Shown in pieces: positions 56,762-64,000 of a stretch of DNA of 64,000 bases (its first letter is position 1; each line of letters opens with the position of its first letter). The stretch comes from CAXXOK01 sp963675655 (GTDB lineage Bacteria > Bacillota > Clostridia > Christensenellales > Aristaeellaceae). The position numbers and the translations under genes were made by a program. The DNA is taken from the NCBI GenBank assembly GCA_963675655.1, contig OY776489.1:2666001-2730000 (forward strand). Direction: 5' to 3'. Under the pieces are notes generated by a model. That model searched no databases. It worked only from the letters and a program-made list of their open reading frames with translations, and was not told the DNA's origin.

Positions 56762-57331
56762 TTGCGCATAATAGCGGGCAGCGCCCGCGGACGTACCATT
56801 ATAGCTCCGAAAGGGCAGGATACACGCCCCACGCAGGATTACGTACGGGAATCGCTTTTTAATATTTTACAGCAAATTGTACCACAAGCCTATGTGCTGG
56901 ACTTATTTTCCGGCAGCGGCGCGCTGGCGCTGGAAGCCATCAGCCGGGGAGCGGAGTTTGCCGCGCTTGTTGATCTGGCGCCACAAGCGATTACATGTAT
57001 CCGTAAGAATGTGCAATCGCTGGGGTTTGAAGAGCAAACGGCAGTATTGCAGTGTAAATGGCAAGCGGCAATTGCGCGCTTGGCTGGAAAGCAACATTCC
57101 TTTACCCTTGTATTTTTAGATCCGCCATATCGCATGACAGAAACAGGAGAAATTTGTGCAGAGATGGCGGAGCGTGGTATACTGGAAAACGACGCGATGA
57201 TCGTAATCGAGCATCGGAAAGGGTGCGATCCAACGCTGGATGATCGCTTTACCTGTAAGGATTCCAGACGCTATGGCGATACGGTCATCCATTTTTATGT
57301 GTATCATAGAGAGGATGTGAAACATGCCTAA
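56762..57331 (+). CDS. rsmD: 16S rRNA (guanine(966)-N2)-methyltransferase
   Basis: 189 residues. MRIIAGSARGRTIIAP, RPTQDYVRESLFNIL, VLDLFSGSGALALEAISRGA (SAM site) and the catalytic FLDPPY are all present. Start is TTG at 56762 with AAGGAGAAAG upstream. The last 8 nt overlap the coaD start, the common rsmD-coaD arrangement. Confidence 0.95.
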   Translation: MRIIAGSARGRTIIAPKGQDTRPTQDYVRESLFNILQQIVPQAYVLDLFSGSGALALEAISRGAEFAALVDLAPQAITCIRKNVQSLGFEEQTAVLQCKWQAAIARLAGKQHSFTLVFLDPPYRMTETGEICAEMAERGILENDAMIVIEHRKGCDPTLDDRFTCKDSRRYGDTVIHFYVYHREDVKHA

Positions 57332-57824
57332 AGGTGTTTGCGTATACCCCGGCAGCTTTGATCCGGTTACACTGGGGCATATCGATATTATTGAGCGTGC
57401 CGCAAAGCTTTTTCCCAAATTGGTTGTGGCGGTTTTAAACAACCCGGACAAGAAAAACATTTTTACTGTCGAACACCGGATTGATATGCTTGCTAAAGCC
57501 TGTGCGCATCTGCCAAATGTGTGCATCGACAGTTTCGGGGGATTGCTGGTGGATTATATGAGCAGTATTGATGCGGAAATCGTACTGCGTGGCTTGCGCG
57601 CTGTAACGGATTTTGAAAATGAATTTCAAATGGCGCAGGTAAACCGCCAGATTGCCCCCAAAATTGAAACCCTGTTTTTAATGACGTCTCCTGATTACGC
57701 CTATATCAGTTCCAGCGCCGTACGGCAAATTGCTTCTTTCGGCGGTGATATATCTACGCTGGTTCCCGGCTGCATCAAGCAGGAGATTTATCAGGTGTAT
57801 CAGGCAACAGCTAGAGAGGAATGA
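57324..57824 (+). CDS. coaD: Phosphopantetheine adenylyltransferase
   Basis: Fourth step of coenzyme A synthesis from pantothenate. 166 residues: YPGSFDPVTLGHIDIIERA with the HxGH-like TLGH motif, RGLRAVTDFENEFQMAQVNR, and the ATP-site YISSSAVRQIASFGGDIS. Starts inside the rsmD end. A coiled-coil protein gene begins 5 nt after its stop. Confidence 0.97.
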   Translation: MPKGVCVYPGSFDPVTLGHIDIIERAAKLFPKLVVAVLNNPDKKNIFTVEHRIDMLAKACAHLPNVCIDSFGGLLVDYMSSIDAEIVLRGLRAVTDFENEFQMAQVNRQIAPKIETLFLMTSPDYAYISSSAVRQIASFGGDISTLVPGCIKQEIYQVYQATAREE

Positions 57825-57829
57825 GAATA

Positions 57830-58459
57830 ATGCCGGAAACGCCTTCCGTTATGTATTTGGACGAACTGGATAATCATATTTCTATGGGAAAACGTGTGCC
57901 GCTGAGCAATTTGGTAATGGTGGACCGTGACCGCTGCAGGCAATTGGTGGATGAAATCCGCACACGTTTGCCCGCAGATATTACCGCGGCTGAAAGCGTG
58001 ATCGAGAATCAAAAGAGCATTATCACCGAAGCGCGGAATATGGCTGAGCAAACGCGTAATGAAGCGAACATGCGCGCTTCTCGCGCGGTGAACGAGGCGA
58101 ATGCCCAGGCGCAGGGAACCATTGCAAATGCAAACAAGCAGGCGCAGGACATGATGCGTAAAGCGCAGGAGCAGGCGCAAGCCATGATGAGCGATGCGCA
58201 GCAGAAGGCGGCGCAGTTGGTTGCCGATGCCGAAGCACACGCCGCGCAGTTGATCAGCGAGCAGGAAATTGTAGCCCGCGCACGCATGGAAGTAGAAGAG
58301 ATACGGCAGAACACGCAAGAAGAAGTCGAAAAACTGTACCAGGACGTGTATAAGCATATCGATGATGTTTTAGCACAGTTGGATCGCTCCATCAGTGAAA
58401 AACTAACAGATATCCGAATAACGCGTCAACAGATTGATCAAAGCATGCCAATGCGGTAG
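57830..58459 (+). CDS. Ala/Gln-rich coiled-coil protein downstream of coaD
   Basis: 209 residues from ATG at 57830 (GAGAGGA 9 nt upstream). N-terminal conserved part LDELDNHISMGKRVPLSNLVMVDRDRCRQLVDEIRTRLP, then a long heptad-rich coiled coil from about 70 to 175 (AQGTIANANKQAQDMMRKAQEQAQAMM). No membrane helix. Similar proteins follow coaD in many Clostridia and are sometimes labelled ATPase or DivIVA-like without experimental basis. Role in division or envelope organisation would be guesswork. Confidence 0.82.
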   Translation: MPETPSVMYLDELDNHISMGKRVPLSNLVMVDRDRCRQLVDEIRTRLPADITAAESVIENQKSIITEARNMAEQTRNEANMRASRAVNEANAQAQGTIANANKQAQDMMRKAQEQAQAMMSDAQQKAAQLVADAEAHAAQLISEQEIVARARMEVEEIRQNTQEEVEKLYQDVYKHIDDVLAQLDRSISEKLTDIRITRQQIDQSMPMR

Positions 58460-58468
58460 GCCTAAGGC

Positions 58469-58506
58469 AAAGGAAAGCAGCGCCATGATAGCGCTGCTTT
58501 CCTTTT
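58469..58506 (+). terminator. Intrinsic terminator of the rsmD-coaD operon
   Basis: Perfect 15-bp stem AAAGGAAAGCAGCGC (58469-58483) with GCGCTGCTTTCCTTT (58491-58505), 7-nt loop. Confidence 0.9.
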
Positions 58507-58556
58507 ATGCGGTTACAGGGCGGGGATTGCAATCACAAAGTCCTTGCTTTATCCTT

Positions 58557-59237
58557 TTAATCGACAATTTCTAAACCAAGCAGGGTACAAAACAATAAAC
58601 CCTGTACCGGAGATACCCGCATACCGCGTAAATCGTGCGGATCAATCTGTATATCGGATAAGGTACAGGTTGTCATATCCTGCCCGGTCATTGGCATGTA
58701 GCGTATTTGGGCGGCGGTGAAATCACAGTTGCGGAAAGCGGAGGCTTTCAACGTTACCGATTGCCACAGACTTTCCCGTAATTGGCAGTTTTCCCAAACA
58801 ACATGTGTGCATTTACTGTCGGAGAGCGCAAAATAATCACATGTACACTCGTGAAAAGTAACGTTCATAAGCGACGCGTTTAAAAACTCCGTACCGGTAA
58901 GGCGGCAGGCGGAAAAGCGAACACGCTGGAAAGTAACGTTTTCCAGCCGCAAACCGCTGATATCACAATGATCCAGAACGCAATCTACAAAAGCGACTCG
59001 CTTGCATTCCCAATCGGCAAAGGTGCAGCGCTCAAACCGGCAGCTGGAAAACTCCAGTGCGGTACCGTATATATGGTCTGCATAATCACTAGAAAAACAA
59101 GCGTCGGTTATATCGCACTGTTGGGCGGCTGCATCATGCAGCGTTTCTGCCAAAGGCAGCTCACGCAGGGTCCCGGCGAGCACAGGGATTGCAACGGATG
59201 GTAGTTCTTGTTGTGAAGTTTTGGGATTGTTTTTCAT
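58557..59237 (-). CDS. Pentapeptide-repeat protein (Qnr-like size)
   Basis: 226 residues, ATG at 59237 with GGAGGAG upstream. From about residue 60 to the C-terminal third the sequence follows an A/C-x-F/L-x-x pentad pattern (CRFERCTFADWECKRVAFVDCVLDHCDISGLRLENVTF), forming a right-handed quadrilateral beta helix. Cys-rich repeats and the total length resemble chromosomal Qnr-like proteins that protect type II topoisomerases, but protection or resistance cannot be read from sequence. Divergent from mntP. Confidence 0.88.
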   Translation of the reverse strand: MKNNPKTSQQELPSVAIPVLAGTLRELPLAETLHDAAAQQCDITDACFSSDYADHIYGTALEFSSCRFERCTFADWECKRVAFVDCVLDHCDISGLRLENVTFQRVRFSACRLTGTEFLNASLMNVTFHECTCDYFALSDSKCTHVVWENCQLRESLWQSVTLKASAFRNCDFTAAQIRYMPMTGQDMTTCTLSDIQIDPHDLRGMRVSPVQGLLFCTLLGLEIVD

Positions 59238-59259
59238 GGGTTCTCCTCCGGTTTTTGGT

Positions 59260-59288
59260 TTGACAGGGAAGAAGGGGATCGTTATAAT
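59260..59288 (+). promoter_or_regulatory. Consensus promoter of mntP
   Basis: Perfect -35 TTGACA (59260-59265), 17-bp spacer, perfect -10 TATAAT (59283-59288). The ~95-nt leader includes a hairpin CGTTGTG (59342-59348) with CACAACG (59354-59360) just before the SD. A metal-responsive repressor or RNA element is likely for so strong a promoter, though none is identified. Confidence 0.85.
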
Positions 59289-59387
59289 CAGCATATTATG
59301 AAAACTACGTGTCGATAGGCCGTATATTTTCAAAATGGACTCGTTGTGAGTAACACAACGATGATAACACTGTTGGAGTGATTTTTT

Positions 59388-59951
59388 TTGCAACTGGTAC
59401 TAATCGCAATTGGGCTTTCAATGGATGCATTTGCTGTGTCCTTATGCAAAGGACTATGCATGAAAACGATCCGCTACGGACAAGCGACGATCATCGCCTT
59501 GTTTTTTGGTGGATTTCAGTTGATGATGCCACTGGTCGGCTGGGCGCTGGGCAAGCAGTTTCAGGGCTACATTACAGCGGTAGATCACTGGATTGCTTTT
59601 GGGCTTTTAGCGTACATCGGTGGAAAAATGATATGGGAAGCGTTTCGTGATCAATCGGATGAAGTTTGCCCAATAGACGGTAAGCTAAATTATAATGAAT
59701 TGCTGGTGCTGTCGGTCGCTACCAGCATTGATGCGCTGGCGGTCGGCATTACTTTTGCGTTCTTGCAAACGCCGATTATTCCGGCTGTTGTGGAAATAGG
59801 CGTCATTACTTTTGCCCTCTCCTTTATCGGAGTGATGATCGGTCATCGTTTTGGCACAAAGATGAAGCAAAAAGCTGAGGTGGCCGGGGGAATTGTATTA
59901 ATTGCCATCGGGCTTAAAATTTTGATGGAGCATCTGGAGGTTCTGGGGTAA
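59388..59951 (+). CDS. mntP: Manganese efflux pump MntP
   Basis: 187 residues, six membrane helices. Conserved acidic segments: IGLSMDAFAVSL and its internal repeat VATSIDALAVGITFAF, with the Asp residues in helices 1 and 4, as in MntP/YebN. Start is TTG at 59388 with GGAG 9 nt upstream. Its 3' end overlaps the convergent zinc-ribbon gene by 38 nt. Confidence 0.94.
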   Translation: MQLVLIAIGLSMDAFAVSLCKGLCMKTIRYGQATIIALFFGGFQLMMPLVGWALGKQFQGYITAVDHWIAFGLLAYIGGKMIWEAFRDQSDEVCPIDGKLNYNELLVLSVATSIDALAVGITFAFLQTPIIPAVVEIGVITFALSFIGVMIGHRFGTKMKQKAEVAGGIVLIAIGLKILMEHLEVLG

Positions 59952-60168
59952 GCGGTTGGCTGGACGACGGTTCGTCCTCAGGAGCACCATCGAACATGGG
60001 CGTAAACCATTCCGTGGTACGCAGCTTTTCCAGATCTTCGCGCGTTATCGCCGAGCCGGTGCCTAAGCAGGCGTTGCAGCGGTAGCCGCAATTTGGGCAT
60101 ACACAGGCGCTTTGGCTTTCTTCTTCCTGAATCATAAATGTATCGCAATGCGGGCAACCACAACGCAT
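59914..60168 (-). CDS. Cys-rich zinc-ribbon-like small protein
   Basis: 84 residues from ATG at 60168 (GGAAG upstream). Four CxxC-type pairs: CGCPHC, CVCPNC and CNAC, in the first 35 residues, suggest one or two zinc sites; the C-terminal half is acidic/Pro-rich. No specific family. The 3' end overlaps mntP on the other strand. It follows the CmpB-like gene by about 38 nt on the same strand. Confidence 0.65.
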   Translation of the reverse strand: MRCGCPHCDTFMIQEEESQSACVCPNCGYRCNACLGTGSAITREDLEKLRTTEWFTPMFDGAPEDEPSSSQPLTPEPPDAPSKF

Positions 60169-60206
60169 AAAATCGCTTCCTTCTTAAATAGCATCTGTAG
60201 TTTATT

Positions 60207-61073
60207 TTACTTGCCCTTACCGTTTAGGTGTTGGGCAAGTTTTTCCTTTACGGCGCTGAGCGCAGCGGGGTTACGCAGGGAACGTAAATGGGGAAACGCT
60301 CGCAAGGTACGCCGATGCTCGTGGCTTAACCGCTCTACCACATGGGTATATTTATCTTTTAACTCATCACGGCGCGCCCGTAATTCCGCCACTGTTTTTG
60401 GATTGCTTTCCAACAATGCGCTATACGCACGTTGGCTTGTGGCGTGCAGTTCATCACGTGCATAATTATCGGCTTCTTTGATCAGCAATGCGCCATCCGC
60501 CATAGTTTCGCCCAGCTTATCGGATAGCACGCGCAAGGCAGCTGAAAGCTCATCTATCTGCGTTAGACGGCGATCCAGCTTGAATGCTTTCGCAACGGCC
60601 AAAACAACGTCAAGCAGAAATACGACAGAAAATAAATACAGCAGTAGCACGTGCCATGGTGCAGGAATGATGCCCACCAAACCGCTGATGATGGGGTGGA
60701 GCACAGTGATGATCATTACACAGGCGGCGCCCCAGATGAGTGAAAACGGCAGACATACATAACCGCCAATGTTCAGTGGCATCTTGCTGTAATCCCACCA
60801 ACGCTGGTGAAACAACTTAGACATTAAATAGCCGGTTATCAGTTCTAAAACGGTTGTAACGATGACGGAACCAAGATACAGCAGCCATATATTATGCTGC
60901 GCAGGCGTAAGAATAGCCAACACGCCAACAAGACCAAACCCATAAATGGGGCACAACGGGCCGCTGAGAAAGCCACGATTAATAAATCGCCCATTCTTGA
61001 TGGCAGCAAAGACCACCTCGGTGCACCAGCCTAAAAAAGCATAGGCGAAGAAATACCAAACCCAGTTTTCCAT
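60207..61073 (-). CDS. CmpB-family (ABC_trans_CmpB) membrane protein
   Basis: 288 residues. N-terminal ~165 residues: about five helices with FFAYAFLGWCTEVVFAAIKNGRFINRGFLSGPLCPIYGFG, the signature of the putative ABC-transporter permease CmpB family; the RGFLSGPLCPIYG motif is diagnostic. The C-terminal half is a soluble, charged helical region (RLTQIDELSAALRVLSDKLGETM...). No ATPase is nearby and transport function is unproven. Last-but-one in a minus-strand series after ligA. Confidence 0.85.
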   Translation of the reverse strand: MENWVWYFFAYAFLGWCTEVVFAAIKNGRFINRGFLSGPLCPIYGFGLVGVLAILTPAQHNIWLLYLGSVIVTTVLELITGYLMSKLFHQRWWDYSKMPLNIGGYVCLPFSLIWGAACVMIITVLHPIISGLVGIIPAPWHVLLLYLFSVVFLLDVVLAVAKAFKLDRRLTQIDELSAALRVLSDKLGETMADGALLIKEADNYARDELHATSQRAYSALLESNPKTVAELRARRDELKDKYTHVVERLSHEHRRTLRAFPHLRSLRNPAALSAVKEKLAQHLNGKGK

Positions 61074-61105
61074 ACGTCCACTCCCTGTTGAGATGATGGG
61101 AATAC

Positions 61106-63097
61106 TTACGGATTCAGCTTTTGAAGTAATTCTTCTTCGCTGAGGACCGGAATGCCAAGTGATTGCGCTTTGGTAAGCTTGCTCCCTGCTTTTTCACCCG
61201 CCAGAACAAAGCTCGTTTTTTTGCTTACACTGCCGGCAGCGCGGCCGCCGTGCGATGCGATCAGCGCTTCGGCCTGTTCTCGGCTTAAGGTGGGCAGCGT
61301 GCCGGTAACAACAATGGTTTGTCCTGCAAGGATGTCTGAAACGGCTGTTTTTTGCTGCAGCGGGGATACGCCCGCACGCAGCAGCCGGTCAATCATTTCC
61401 TGATTTTCTGGAAAACTGAAGAACTCCACAATACTAGCCGCGACAATTCCGCCAATTTCCGGAATGGCGGTTAATTGTTCTTCTGTGGCAGCGGAAAGCG
61501 CATCCAGCGAGCCATATGCCGCAGCTAAATCACGGGCGGTTTTGCGGCCGATGTTGGGGATGCCAATGCCGAATAAGAAAGCGTCTAGCGTGCAATGCTT
61601 GCTATTCTCCAGCGCTTGCAACAGATTATCTACCCGTTTTTGTTGGAAACCCTCTAGTGGCAGCAATGCCTCTGCATTTAGATGGTATAAATCAGCAGGG
61701 TCCCGTACGTTTAGTTGATCATAGAGCAATTCAGCCGTTTTTTCGGAAAAACCCTCAATATCCATTGCGTTTCGTCCTGCAAAATGTGCAATTCTTGCAA
61801 CGGCTTGCGGCTTACAGCTCTTTCGATTCATGCAAAACAGATTGGCGCCGCGTTCGATGACGGGTTCGCCGCAAGCGGGGCAACGGGCGGGAGGGACAAT
61901 GGGCGTTTCAGTTGGCTTGGGATCACCCATACGGCCCATAATTTCCGGAATAACGTCGTTGCTGCGGCGAATCCATACATCACAACCGATCGCCACTTGT
62001 TTACGCTGTATATCGCCATAGTTATTCAGCGTCGCGCGCTGCACGGTAACGCCACCAATTTCCGTAGGGGTCAGATGAGCCAGTGGGGTCAGCTTGCCGG
62101 TTCTGCCTAACTGCCATACGACATCCAGCAGCGTTGCGATATTTTCTTCGGCGGCAAATTTATACGCGACAGCCCAACGCGGGAACTTGTCGGTGTTGCC
62201 CATTGCTTCACGCGTAGAGAGAGTAACGACTTTGACAACGGCTCCATCTATCAGATAATCCAGCGTCTCCCGTTGTGATTCCACAGTATCGATTGCGGCA
62301 GAAATTTCCTCATAGGTAGAGGCAAATTGAAAATAGGGGCTGGTGGGGAACCCGTTGCTTTTTAAGAATTGTAGCATACCCGGTTGATCACTAAAAGGTG
62401 CGTCCTCAATGGTGCCGACTTGATAAAAAAACGCGTCCAGTTTCCGGGCAGCTGTTACAGCCGGGTCTAAATTACGCAGCGCACCCGCGGCGGCGTTACG
62501 GGCGTTTTTTAAGGGCTCGTCCGCTGTTTTATTGTAGGCTTCCAGTGTGCTCAACCGCATAATACATTCGCCCTGTATCTCCAGTAACCCCTGATAAGGA
62601 ATCGAAAGCGGGATACTTTGGATGGTACGTACCTGCGGTAAAATCCCTTCGCCAACTTCGCCGTTCCCGCGTGTTGCAGCTTGCGTAAGCTGACCGTTGC
62701 GATACGTAAGGTTGATGGTAAGGCCGTCCAGTTTATATTCGACTGCATACCGCAGCGGAGGCGGTGCAACGGGCATGGATTCGCACAATTGAGCATATAT
62801 TTTTTCGCAGCGCTGTAGCCATGCTTGTAACTCTGCCTTGCTTTGCACTTTATCCATGCTCCACAGCCGGTGAAGATGCCTGTGCTGTATAAAAGTTTTT
62901 AGCGGTTCCGCGCCAACGCGCTGCGTAGGCGAGTCCGTAAGGATGGTACCAGACTCTTTTTCCAACGTAGCCAATTCATCGTAAAACGCATCCCATTGTG
63001 CATCGCTCAGGGGACTTTCACCAAGCGAATAATATTGCCGACTGGCGGCGTTTAACGTATCAACCAGTTCGCGCATACGTCCTTCGAGTTGTGCCAT
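61106..63097 (-). CDS. ligA: NAD-dependent DNA ligase LigA
   Basis: 663 residues. Adenylation domain with YKLDGLTI (KxDG, AMP-Lys), DSPTQRVG in the N-terminal Ia/NAD region, an OB domain, four-Cys zinc finger (CPACGEPVI...NLFCMNRKSC), HhH repeats (GIPNIGRKTARDLA, IPEIGGIVA) and a C-terminal BRCT domain (ILAGQTIVVTGTLPTLSREQAEALIASHGGR). ATG at 63097 follows GGAGGAG. Lies downstream of pcrA, the usual pcrA-ligA order, but behind a terminator. Confidence 0.97.
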   Translation of the reverse strand: MAQLEGRMRELVDTLNAASRQYYSLGESPLSDAQWDAFYDELATLEKESGTILTDSPTQRVGAEPLKTFIQHRHLHRLWSMDKVQSKAELQAWLQRCEKIYAQLCESMPVAPPPLRYAVEYKLDGLTINLTYRNGQLTQAATRGNGEVGEGILPQVRTIQSIPLSIPYQGLLEIQGECIMRLSTLEAYNKTADEPLKNARNAAAGALRNLDPAVTAARKLDAFFYQVGTIEDAPFSDQPGMLQFLKSNGFPTSPYFQFASTYEEISAAIDTVESQRETLDYLIDGAVVKVVTLSTREAMGNTDKFPRWAVAYKFAAEENIATLLDVVWQLGRTGKLTPLAHLTPTEIGGVTVQRATLNNYGDIQRKQVAIGCDVWIRRSNDVIPEIMGRMGDPKPTETPIVPPARCPACGEPVIERGANLFCMNRKSCKPQAVARIAHFAGRNAMDIEGFSEKTAELLYDQLNVRDPADLYHLNAEALLPLEGFQQKRVDNLLQALENSKHCTLDAFLFGIGIPNIGRKTARDLAAAYGSLDALSAATEEQLTAIPEIGGIVAASIVEFFSFPENQEMIDRLLRAGVSPLQQKTAVSDILAGQTIVVTGTLPTLSREQAEALIASHGGRAAGSVSKKTSFVLAGEKAGSKLTKAQSLGIPVLSEEELLQKLNP

Positions 63098-63116
63098 GGT
63101 TGGGTCTCCTCCAATC

Positions 63117-63145
63117 TGAAAAAAGGGACGCAACAAGTTGCGTCC
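63117..63145 (-). terminator. Intrinsic terminator of pcrA
   Basis: Stem GGACGCAAC (63126-63134) with GTTGCGTCC (63137-63145); the A run at 63118-63124 is the U tract on the minus strand, located between pcrA and ligA. Confidence 0.85.
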
Positions 63146-63196
63146 AAATGAATAGAAATCTGCAAAAGGGAAAGGGATAGTATCGCCAAATGGATG

Positions 63197-64000
63197 CTAC
63201 CGGTTGACTTTTACAATGGGCGCAATACTTAGCGCAAACTCTTTTTGTCCGTATGCGGCAAAAGAAATGACGATGCGCGCATCGGCGCCCTTGCCGCGAA
63301 TTTCCATTACATCACCTTCGCCAAACTTACGGTGCATTACGCGGTCACCAACAGCGAACAGAGATGCTATCGCGCCGGAGGGGACATTGGCAGCAGCGGA
63401 AGGTGTAAAGCCTTTTTGTACGCCAGGAATACCCAATGCTGAGCTACGGCTGCCCACGCCTGCGCCGCGCGTAATGATCTTAGGAACGCCAAAAGTAAGC
63501 GAAGCGCTTTCTTCTGTTTTCACAGCGTTGCGACGGGAAGGCTGACGCGTATGCGTTTCCGTATAACCGGGGAAACTGCGTTTGCGCTTGCGAATCCACT
63601 CATCATCTACCAACCGGTCTGGAATTTCGCTAATAAAGCGGCTGGCTTCGTTATAGTTGAGCTGGTTATAGATGAGCCGCTGTGTGGCATAGCTCATATA
63701 CAGGTTTTTCTTGGCACGTGTGATGGCGACATAGCATAAGCGACGTTCTTCTTCCAGCTTTTCTTCATCCAGCGTATTGCGACCGCTGGGGAAAATGCCT
63801 TCTTCCAGACCCGAAATGAAAACGGTGGGGAACTCCAAGCCTTTGGCGCTGTGCACAGTCATCATAGTTACGTACTGTGAACTGGTTTCTGACGAATCCA
63901 AATCGGTAATCAACGCGACATTTTCCAGATAGTTTTCCAGTGTGGGGTCATCCGAAGCCTGTTCAAACTCACCGACAGCGCCAATAAACTCGTCCATATT
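63197..64000 (-). CDS. pcrA: ATP-dependent DNA helicase PcrA/UvrD, C-terminal part (5' end outside window)
   Basis: The frame is open at the right edge, so only the last ~267 codons are seen. Motif V/VI region: VTMMTVHSAKGLEFPTVFISGLEEGIFPS and EEERRLCYVAITRAKKNLYM, typical of UvrD-family helicase 2A/2B. The C-terminal ~55 residues (VGDRVMHRKFGEGDVMEIRGKGADARIVISF) form the Tudor-like domain that contacts RNA polymerase in PcrA. A variable linker lies between. Followed by ligA. Confidence 0.95.
   Translation of the reverse strand, partial: NMDEFIGAVGEFEQASDDPTLENYLENVALITDLDSSETSSQYVTMMTVHSAKGLEFPTVFISGLEEGIFPSGRNTLDEEKLEEERRLCYVAITRAKKNLYMSYATQRLIYNQLNYNEASRFISEIPDRLVDDEWIRKRKRSFPGYTETHTRQPSRRNAVKTEESASLTFGVPKIITRGAGVGSRSSALGIPGVQKGFTPSAAANVPSGAIASLFAVGDRVMHRKFGEGDVMEIRGKGADARIVISFAAYGQKEFALSIAPIVKVNR

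Noticed and set aside
59289..59387. yybP-ykoY manganese riboswitch before mntP
   Set aside because: The leader is of suitable length but lacks the GGGGAGTAG and CAACATCCC-like loops of that class.
1..64000. Mobile elements, prophage, CRISPR, toxin-antitoxin or defence islands
   Set aside because: No transposase, integrase, phage structural gene or regularly spaced repeat was found; the excisionase-like HTH at 49.6 kb has no integrase or attachment site nearby.

Overview
The window looks like chromosomal core sequence from an anaerobic, low-to-mid GC Bacillota, most likely class Clostridia. Reasons: gmk-rpoZ-coaBC preceded by yicC and remA; the pstA(darA)-holB-ricT neighbourhood; Asp23/Gls24-fakA-recG; nfeD-floA; a clostridial 2[4Fe-4S] ferredoxin; pyruvate phosphate dikinase; indolepyruvate:ferredoxin oxidoreductase; strong Shine-Dalgarno sequences with frequent TTG/GTG starts; tRNA genes with encoded CCA; and many intrinsic terminators. 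Species cannot be named from this. I see no insertion sequence, prophage, CRISPR array or rRNA operon.

Layout. 1-2.7 kb: yicC (cut by the left edge), remA, gmk, rpoZ, coaBC on +. 2.8-3.3 kb: five tRNA genes (Val, Asp, Phe, Gly, Cys) behind one strong promoter. 3.3-3.7 kb: a terminator and a possible 50-residue small protein. 3.7-6.6 kb: lgt, a serine beta-lactamase-like protein and recX on -. 7-9.6 kb: ppdK on +. 10-18 kb on -: a GNAT-like protein, then a proteostasis block transcribed tig-clpP-clpX-lon-ysxC. 18-21.6 kb: a DUF3783 protein, a PNPOx-fold flavoprotein and a 600-residue low-complexity membrane protein. 21.8-28 kb on +: Gls24-like, fakA, recG, trmL, a small membrane protein and two adjacent uracil-DNA glycosylase-family genes. 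28-31.2 kb on +: nfeD-like, floA, a one-helix protein and a LytTR response regulator. 31.2-35 kb on -: thpR and an amino-acid ABC importer. 35-44 kb: accessory metabolic and regulatory genes (WYL regulator, zinc ribbon, D-lactate dehydrogenase, TspO-like, MarR with flavin reductase, EFR1, nitrilase, two GNATs, Gfo/Idh, crcB). 44-48.6 kb: tRNA-Trp, ferredoxin, ricT, holB, pstA on -, then rpsF-ssb-rpsR on +. 48.7-50 kb: HTH protein plus alpha/beta hydrolase. 50.4-54.6 kb: iorA-iorB-paaK-ACT behind a structured leader. 54.7-58.5 kb: alr, a membrane protein, rsmD, coaD and a coiled-coil protein. 58.5-64 kb: pentapeptide-repeat protein, mntP, zinc-ribbon protein, CmpB-like membrane protein, ligA and the 3' part of pcrA.

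Functional themes are information processing, protein quality control, cell-surface and membrane-domain biology (Lgt, FloA/NfeD, RemA, FakA) and ferredoxin-linked fermentation of amino acids and lactate. The least explained items are the switch-like iorAB leader, the flotillin/LytTR operon, the paired glycosylases in which one copy has lost its Fe-S ligands, the 600-residue protein with a His/Cys-rich tail, and the MarR promoter with a perfect palindrome in its spacer. No wholly new multi-gene system is obvious.
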